Shown: positions 57,976-64,000 of the stretch, piece by piece
How the letters are laid out: each line of letters starts with the position of its first letter
Numbering within the stretch: the first letter of the stretch is position 1
Assembly (NCBI GenBank): GCA_009733575.1
Contig: ML769620.1
Coordinates: 15,968 to 79,967 of the forward strand
Length of the DNA stretch: 64,000 bases
Reading direction: 5' to 3'
Source: Gymnopus androsaceus JB14
Lineage: Eukaryota; Basidiomycota; Agaricomycetes; Agaricales; Omphalotaceae
The notes under the pieces: model-generated
Seen by the model: the letters and a program-made list of their open reading frames with translations, nothing else
Told to the model about the DNA's origin: nothing
Database searches by the model: none
Made by a program: the position numbers and the translations under genes

Positions 57976-59086
57976 GAGTTTTGGCCTTGTCGACGGGGAA
58001 CCTATCATTATTAAAGCCAATACCCTGGTCTGGGTATTTTGACTCTCCGGATGCTCGGAGGTCGCTATTTCTGAGTCGCTGTATAGTGACTCGGTCTTCC
58101 CATTCTTGTCGGCTTTCGACATTGGATGGGGCTGCAACTGCTGCAGTGGTTTCGACCTGTGTGTCAGGCGGTGGGTTGGCAGTGGTAGTTCATACCGTTG
58201 CCGTATGCAAGAACACTACAATGGGGGAGCTATTCAACGCTCCCAGTAGCTTATCTCCTAGGGTAGGATCGTGGATCCTATCCAATTGAGCCTTAACTTT
58301 GGCTCGTTCTTTGTCGTACAGGGCCAACTGTCGACGGAGCTCTTCAAAGTCTTTGTCTGGGACTTGTCCCAGACGGCCAATGGAAGTCTCCATTGGTTCA
58401 TCGTCAACCGTAGCGTAATTGGTACGGTTAACAGGAAATTCTCCTGCATGAAATGCAGGTGTTGCTACCTGAGTCTCTGATGCGGAATGGAATCTGCCAG
58501 AGGGTATCCGGTGAGAAGTTGTCGTTACTGGAGGTACTCCAGATTCACGTCGTCTCTCAGGGACGGAATGATCCTTAGTCTCAGACTTAATGTCGGCAAC
58601 TGAGGCACCTCCGCCGTGGGTACTCGGTTCCTCCACACCCTCTCTGGGCCTCAGCATCAGAGGGGACATGGTTCCCGAGTGAGATGCAGTATCTGCATCC
58701 GAATTCGGAGGGGTTCTTACATCACCTCCTTGGCCTAAGCTGTTCACAAAGAACTCCATGAGTTTGGAAAACTCACGAGTTACATTCAGGCTATTTTCTT
58801 GTGCAGTAGCACAAGATTGAGCTATGTTCATGCTATTCTCTTGTGCATCTGCACAAGCTCAAGAAACTTTTTCCAGCTGTTGGTAAAATTCAACAGACTG
58901 GGCGGGATTTGACGTTCCCACACTTGAAGGTTCCGATGGAACGCTCCAAGTGGTCGCTCAACTACTGTCAGACTGCCACATATGCTCTGGGGCATGCGTG
59001 TTCGAGTTGTTGACGACGTTGCGCATGTCGTTGCGGATGCGAGTTGAATCATAATGATTCTCGGACTCGTTGGTTGATCTGTTCAT
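57976..59086 (-). pseudogene. Gypsy gag, 5' part
   Basis: One frame from ATG 59086 (MNRSTNESENHYDSTRIRN) runs to the insertion at 57975, interrupted only by three TGA codons (near 58956, 58862 and 58191). Contains a coiled-coil-like stretch (FEELRRQLALYDKERAKVKA). All three stops can be derived from CGA or TGG by a single C-to-T change on one strand. Confidence 0.75.
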
Positions 59087-59211
59087 GGGAATAGATCTTT
59101 TGAAAATTAAGGTTTTAATTTCGATCGTTCAAAGTTACGCTTTGATGTCACTTGTTTAACACAAGCAGCGAACACCGAAATACAATGAGTATTGCGAGAT
59201 GTTCAAAAAAG

Positions 59212-59393
59212 TATAAGACCTCGGTGAGGTCAGAGCTAAGTATCACCCAAATGAACACAACTGGACTGTAATTGTCAAGGTATTTGGTATGGGTAAAGGT
59301 TAAGCTAAGGTAAATAAGTGACATAACATAGTTTATATATAAGTGACATAACGTAACATAATGACATGTGAGTAAGTAATAGGGGGTGTTACA
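59212..59393 (-). repeat. Gypsy 5' LTR
   Basis: 182 bp, ~97% identical to 40682-40863. Followed by TCAAG (59394-59398). Confidence 0.9.
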
Positions 59394-59398
59394 TCAAG

Positions 59399-60625
59399 TC
59401 ACATTTGCACTTCCCTGCTCTTTTGGAGGTTGTCATTGACACCTTCTGGCAACAGCTCAACACTCACTAAATTTTCAAATTTTTGAGGACAGTCTTTGAG
59501 ATAATAGATATGTGCTCTGAAAATCTTAGAGCTTCTGGATAAGAATTGCAAAAGTTTTTCTATACTGATATTTTGATTTGCATTACTAGGTTAGCTATAG
59601 TAACCAGATTGGCCCATGTGATTTATGATAATGCCTATTTCCCAAAACAGCACTCACTTACTGACATATTCTATTGATGATTCCAGCTACACATGGAACA
59701 ATGACATAACAGTGGTTGTAGATCAGTTCTATTACTGCTAGAGCCTTGGGTTTGAATCTGAGGTCTTGTATATTTTTCATTTAATATTTATTCTGTCTAA
59801 GTATTTTTGTAAGCAATGCTTGGGCTTGCTCTCATTAGGGTTCACTGAAGGTGCAACCCTAACAGTAGAGAGCAAGTCCACAGCATTGCCAAACCCTGGG
59901 GAACCAATGGTGTCAGGAACTGACCACTTCGTAAAAGGTATACTTGGAATGAACCTAATTATAGCTTTCTACACACAACACTATAGGCTAGTATGTGTAC
60001 AAAGTACATCTACCAGATATACTTTATAAGTCATTGATTAGATATAACTATGTGTACAAATTGCAGCAACTAGATATACTATATAAGTCACTGATTAGAT
60101 ATAACTATGGTTCCAAAAATGCATTCCGCTTGGATTAGTAGTGACTTAATTTGACTCATACTTAGCTATTGTGACTCAACTACTTAAAATAGAGGACCCC
60201 CAAATTTTGTATAAATACTGTACTTACATGTGAGATGTAACTTTACTCTCACTATTTTGTAACCAAGTCCATAGTAAATCACTGTGAACATAACTCTTGA
60301 GTGAATCCCTTGAGTGAATATTATCTCTTGAAGCAAAATACCTTGAGAACATATATTGATCATTGAGCAAATCCCTTTGATCATTCAAATACAAGATAAG
60401 TGTCTGCATATATCCATATTAAGCACACCCACTTAATACAAATATACCTATTGTTCACTAACCAATTGTTCTTGCAGATAGAAACTCTACTGAGCAACCC
60501 CAAAACCTAATTGATCAAGTAACATACTTAGTATTAGATTTGGTCAACAGGACTTTATACAAGATCCCAACAAATGGTTAGGGTTTAGGGTTGGGTTAGT
60601 GATTGTCTGACATGATAGGGATCAC
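59399..60625. repeat. AT-rich spacer with hairpin and direct repeats
   Basis: No gene. Bases 59813-59889 form an imperfect hairpin (GCAATGCTTGGGCTTGCTCT against its complement, with TTAGGGTT/AACCCTAA). A 57 bp segment is directly repeated at 59995-60051 and 60052-60108. Bases 60576-60598 read GGTTAGGGTTTAGGGTTGGG, a telomere-like run. Confidence 0.6.
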
Positions 60626-60808
60626 ATGAGTAATTGGACCAAACACATTGATATCCGATACCACTTCATCCACTATGTCCTTGAGGAAGGTAAAATTTGT
60701 CTTACTTACTGCCCTACCGCAAACATGATGGCAGACATCTTCACCAAAGCCTTACCTTCGATGAAAGCCAAACACTTCGCAGCATCCATGGGATTAGCAA
60801 AGGTTTGA
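60626..60808 (+). pseudogene. Copia RNase H 3' end fragment
   Basis: Reads KHIDIRYHFIHYVLEEGKIC and MMADIFTKALPSMKAKHFA, the conserved end of Copia RNase H. No RT or earlier domains precede it. A purine tract GAAGGGGAG and an LTR start follow at 60816, as in a genuine 3' end. Confidence 0.8.
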
Positions 60809-60815
60809 AGGGGAG

Positions 60816-60924
60816 TGTTGGAATATCAAAGGTAAATATATCTTATCGAACTATACATGGAATGCTTTCTTGTAGTCTCCACTTGTTTGTATCACCATCC
60901 CATGCACTCCACTGTTATTGTCTC
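60816..60924 (+). repeat. Truncated Copia LTR (plus orientation)
   Basis: Starts TGTTGGAATATC after the purine tract and is cut off after CACTGTTATTGTCT. The inner ~55 bp (TAGTCTCCACTTGTTTGTAT onward) recurs in inverse orientation at 63428-63482. Confidence 0.7.
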
Positions 60925-60945
60925 CTTGGCCTCGTTGGCCTGACT

Positions 60946-62391
60946 TCATTTCTCTGATGGACATTGATTTCCAAAGTGACCTTTACCTCTGCAGTTATAA
61001 CAAACGGAGTCCTGGCAACTCATTGATCCTCCATGGCCTCTGCCTCTGCCTTGGGAATTTCCCCTAAAGGAATTTCCACAGCCTCGGAAACCTCCTCTTC
61101 CCCTATTACCGGCATAGTTTGCCAATTCCTTCTTGTGATCATGTCGCATTTGGTGTACCATAGATTCAGCACAAATGGTAGAGATGAGCTCTGCAGGACT
61201 GAGCTTCTTGTCTGTTTTAGCGGAGAAAACAGCCAATGTGTTTATCATGGCTTTGAAGGTGTTGGGGACAGAGGACATAATGGTATTGACAAATATATCA
61301 TTGTTGATATTGATTCCTCTAGTCGTGAGGTTGTCATGGATGTTGATCATGTCATCCAAATGTTTATTGACCTTGGATGGGTCTGTGCATTGCATAGTGT
61401 GGAGTTGTCTTTGTAAAAATGATTCAGTAAGGGCATTTTTAGAATCATAATCAGTGAGTAAAATTTCCCACAACTGCTTCATGTTGTTATAGTGCCTATA
61501 CCTGTGGAATATTCCATCTGATAACCTGCCAATGATTGCATTAAGCAAATCACTATCCTTTCCCTTGTGTTCCTCATCTAATCCTTGAGCAAGATCAGGT
61601 TGCGGATTCCATTCAAAATAATGCTGGTAGCCAATAGACCTGGCTGCAAATTCCACTCGAGTTTTCCACATGTCCTAGTTTGATCCATCTGACTTTAAGG
61701 TCGTAACCTTATCAAAGGCTTTCATTGCTTTAGACATTTCGTTGTTGTTGTTGGAATCAGCAATTAAAGCGCCTGGTGATCTGGGATCTGATGGCAATGG
61801 GGATCTGTGTGGAGAGGGTGGTTCCATATTTGAATATGGAAATTGGGGTGCGGTGTCCTGTGGAGATAGTTGTGGTGGGGTTGGTTCGCATTTTGGTGCA
61901 GGTGATTAGGATAGAGTGGGAGTATGTTGTTGGGAGGATGATGCTATAGGCTGAGCAGCTGGTGCTTCAGTATCCTCTTTGTCGTCATTGTCTTCATTGT
62001 TGGCAATGTGTTGTAGATGACTTCTGATAATTTCCTCCTGTTCTTTTGCAATGGGTTTTGCAAAATTTGCTAATTTACCTGTCCAAGGTACGTCGTATTG
62101 ATTTAGGCAATGTTGTTTATCGCACTGGCTCCACTTTCCAGTGGTTCGGTTTTTGTACCTGTCGACTAGTTCATCAATGTCAAAGATGTGTGGGTGTCCT
62201 TTACAAGGAACAGTGTCATCTGTGGGAGGTAATGGTGCTTGTCTCTGCTGTGGTGTTACAGCTTTGCTACTTGATGAGCTGGCTTGTTCCAATGCAATGG
62301 AACATTGTCAAGTTACTGGTGGTGGTGCTTGTTCAGATGACTTTATCTCCTGTTGAGTTTGTAGTGGTGGAGGATTTGGCCTGGGTGGCAT
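60946..62391 (-). pseudogene. Copia gag fragment
   Basis: Minus-strand gag. The 5' part starts MPPRPNPPPLQTQQEI at 62391 and meets one TGA, then VDRYKNRTTGKWSQCDKQHC. After a frame break comes the capsid (EEHKGKDSDLLNAIIGRLSD, LTESFLQRQLHTMQC), Gly/Arg-rich linker and CCHC knuckle (CYNCRGKGHFGNQC). Stops abruptly at the truncated plus-strand LTR, so pol is absent. Confidence 0.8.
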
Positions 62392-62411
62392 GAACAAGAG
62401 TTACAGCAATA

Positions 62412-63138
62412 CATCAGCAAAACCTGGGTGTACTGGACAGAGCTGTACAGCTCTGTCCAGCACTCATAGCACTTATAGCACCCATAGCAAGGTCCCCATC
62501 TGTCCAGAACTATGGACCACTATGGATTGCTATAAGTCACTATGGATTTCTCGCAAATGACATCTGTCAGTGCAGTTTCAATTGAAAACTGAATGTATGA
62601 CTGCTTTCGGAATCAATTCCCTCACTCAATTGCAAGCAAAAATAATAATAATAAAATCATATCATATTGTCACGGCCATGGTATGTAGTAAGCATAGTGA
62701 CTCAAAAAGTACAATGACGTAGTGTAAAGTACAACTACATATTGTAAACAAGCTAAAGTACTGTAAATACCAAACCGTAACACTACCAATGCTTAATTAG
62801 ATGTATCAAATAAAGTCCAAGGGTGAGACTTACCAAGGACATCCAAACTAAAGCAACTCGGAGCTTTGACTTGGGAAAAAAAAGGAAGTTGGGGGGAGGG
62901 AAGGAAGGGAACCTGGGGAAGTTGCAACGTCAATGCATTGATGCTATATAGCATCGGTGGGAGAGACTGACAGCTGTCAAGATGTTGACAGCTAGCTCAT
63001 GTGTTCAGTAATCTCATAGGAGCTCATAGGAGCTCATAGGAAGCCATAGCATTTCATAGCACTATGGCTGCTATGACCTGCTATGACTTCCTATAGATTG
63101 CTATGGCCTCTATGGCCATCACCCAGGTTTTGCTGATG
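62412..63138. mobile_element. 727 bp MITE with CATAG/CTATG-rich body
   Basis: Perfect 19 bp terminal inverted repeats CATCAGCAAAACCTGGGTG, flanked by TA on both sides (62410-62411, 63139-63140). Long tracts of CATAG and CTATG in the body pair with each other. Inserted in the leader just upstream of the Copia gag start. Confidence 0.85.
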
Positions 63139-63164
63139 TATGATGTGTCAATGGTTAAGGCCGG

Positions 63165-63482
63165 GGCCCATAACCTATTAGAGTTATAGTCCTAAATAGG
63201 AAGTAGCAGCAGTAAGTCCACACAGGACTTAGTAGTAGTGATCACACAGATTAATGGGGGATGACAGTGTTATTACAGGGTATGGTACTTAAGCTTATAT
63301 ACAGTTCTAAGTACAAATGATATATCGGGCAGGTGGCTACTGCGTGAATACTTGTGGCTACTGTCTATACGGTAAAGTGGGTACTGTGAGAGAGCAAGTG
63401 GATACAGCAAGAGACTGAGTGGAGTCTGCAAGACAATAACAGTGGAGTGCATGGGATGGTGATACAAACAAGTGGAGACTAA
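63165..63482 (-). repeat. Copia LTR (minus orientation), truncated
   Basis: Contains the TAGTCTCCACTTG block shared with 60873-60924, a TATA-like TGTATATAAGC (63292-63302, complement) and lies upstream of the minus-strand gag, as a 5' LTR would. Its outer end is replaced by the GC-rich block at 63500. Confidence 0.6.
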
Positions 63483-63499
63483 AGGTGGACACAACTCCA

Positions 63500-63655
63500 G
63501 GTCCTGACCCGGTACCGGCAGGTTTACCTGTGGGAATACCGGCCGGTTTTTTAACCTGCGGGTCCCGGTACCGGTTTCCCACGGGTTATGCCCGGTTGCA
63601 GGTCGCCATTTTTGTTTTTATTGTGACCGGCTGGTACCGGTAGACCCATGGGAAC
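63500..63655. repeat. CCGG-rich palindromic cluster
   Basis: Within 150 bp there are several GGTACCGG/CCGGTACC and ACCTGC/GCAGGT motifs, GC-rich against AT-rich flanks, capable of extensive self-pairing. Confidence 0.7.
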
Positions 63656-64000
63656 AAATGTCTGGCTTTAATATTGGTACATATTTCACTACTTAGTGCC
63701 AATATAGTATACTAATATTATTGGTTAGTACTTACAGTATGTATTAGTTCTGGTTGGGACTGATATTAGTGTCTAATACTAGTATACTTACACTAATAGT
63801 ACTAATACTTTGCCAATAGTAGCTTAATTAATATTAAGTAAGATAATAGAGGTGACATTAAGATGCATATATGCAGCTATAGTAGCAGTGATAGTGCATA
63901 CAGTAGCATAGAGATCTTATTTGGATCCTATCTCCATGTCAAAAGACATTATCAATATTTTGGTATTATTACCACTGACATTGTATTGAATACTGTACCA
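63656..64000. other. AT-rich end of window
   Basis: Many short ACTAAT/ATTAGT runs, no gene recognised. Confidence 0.5.

Larger units (their letters stand above)
40682..59393 (-). mobile_element. 18.7 kb chromodomain Gypsy element with two nested insertions
   Basis: Two 182 bp LTRs (40682-40863, 59212-59393) that start TGTAAC(A/G)CCCCC on the minus strand bound the element, with TCAAG on both outer sides. A GGGGAGGG polypurine tract abuts the left LTR. The order on the minus strand is gag, zinc knuckle, protease, RT, RNase H, integrase, chromodomain, then an extra ORF. Removing the nested 4.62 kb and 3.39 kb inserts leaves about 10.7 kb, still large for Gypsy because of long gag and 3' ORF regions. 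LTRs differ at 5 sites, four of them transitions and three at CpG/TpG steps. Confidence 0.9.

Overview
The window looks like a gene-poor, repeat-rich stretch of nuclear DNA from a mushroom-forming basidiomycete (Agaricomycete). The evidence is short GT-AG introns of about 50-80 bp, an expanded family of F-box-like/leucine-rich proteins, an SRPK-like kinase with the HGDLHxxN catalytic loop often seen in this group, a chromodomain Gypsy element, Copia elements and many small TIR elements. No species can be named from the sequence alone.

Layout. Bases 1-4960 hold no gene I can support. Bases 5.1-10.9 kb hold three plus-strand F-box-like copies and an orphan 3' tail, produced by a 2.2 kb tandem duplication whose breakpoint lies inside the first gene. 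Bases 11.1-15.6 kb hold a divergent pair: a six-exon RAD60/ESC2-like protein with two SUMO-like domains (minus) and a ten-exon alanine-rich secreted protein built from a triplicated exon cassette (plus). Bases 15.9-23.2 kb hold three more F-box-like genes (minus) around an ERV1-type sulfhydryl oxidase gene (plus). Bases 23.6-29 kb hold pseudogene fragments around an SRPK-like kinase whose 3' part is frameshifted. Bases 29.5-31.7 kb hold an apparently intact three-exon AVT/SLC38-like amino acid transporter. Three broken pieces of the same transporter family lie at 21.2, 25.6 and 28.6 kb.

From 31.8 kb onward almost everything is mobile DNA. Two MITEs sit back to back (32.55-33.20 kb). A full-length degenerate Copia element (33798-40104, TSD TTTTC) carries a 1.2 kb TIR element inside its reverse transcriptase. 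A chromodomain Gypsy element spans 40682-59393 (18.7 kb, TSD TCAAG). It contains two nested insertions: a 3.39 kb foldback element in the integrase (TSD GACCCAA) and a 4.62 kb TIR element in gag (TSD GAGTTTTG) carrying at least one host-like spliced gene copy. In each of the three host ORFs, virtual removal of the insert plus one TSD restores the reading frame. The right end (60.6-63.7 kb) is a scrambled Copia remnant with another MITE.

The genes do not form one pathway. The host genes are a lineage-expanded F-box family with probable substrate-recognition roles, scattered among single genes for DNA repair/SUMO biology, mitochondrial disulfide relay, signalling and vacuolar transport. The pattern is local duplication followed by decay. 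The stop codons I traced in the transposon coding frames are all TGA, which fits C-to-T mutation. The most unusual items are the exon-cassette secreted gene, the gene-carrying TIR element, the extra 3' ORF of the Gypsy element and the F-box array.
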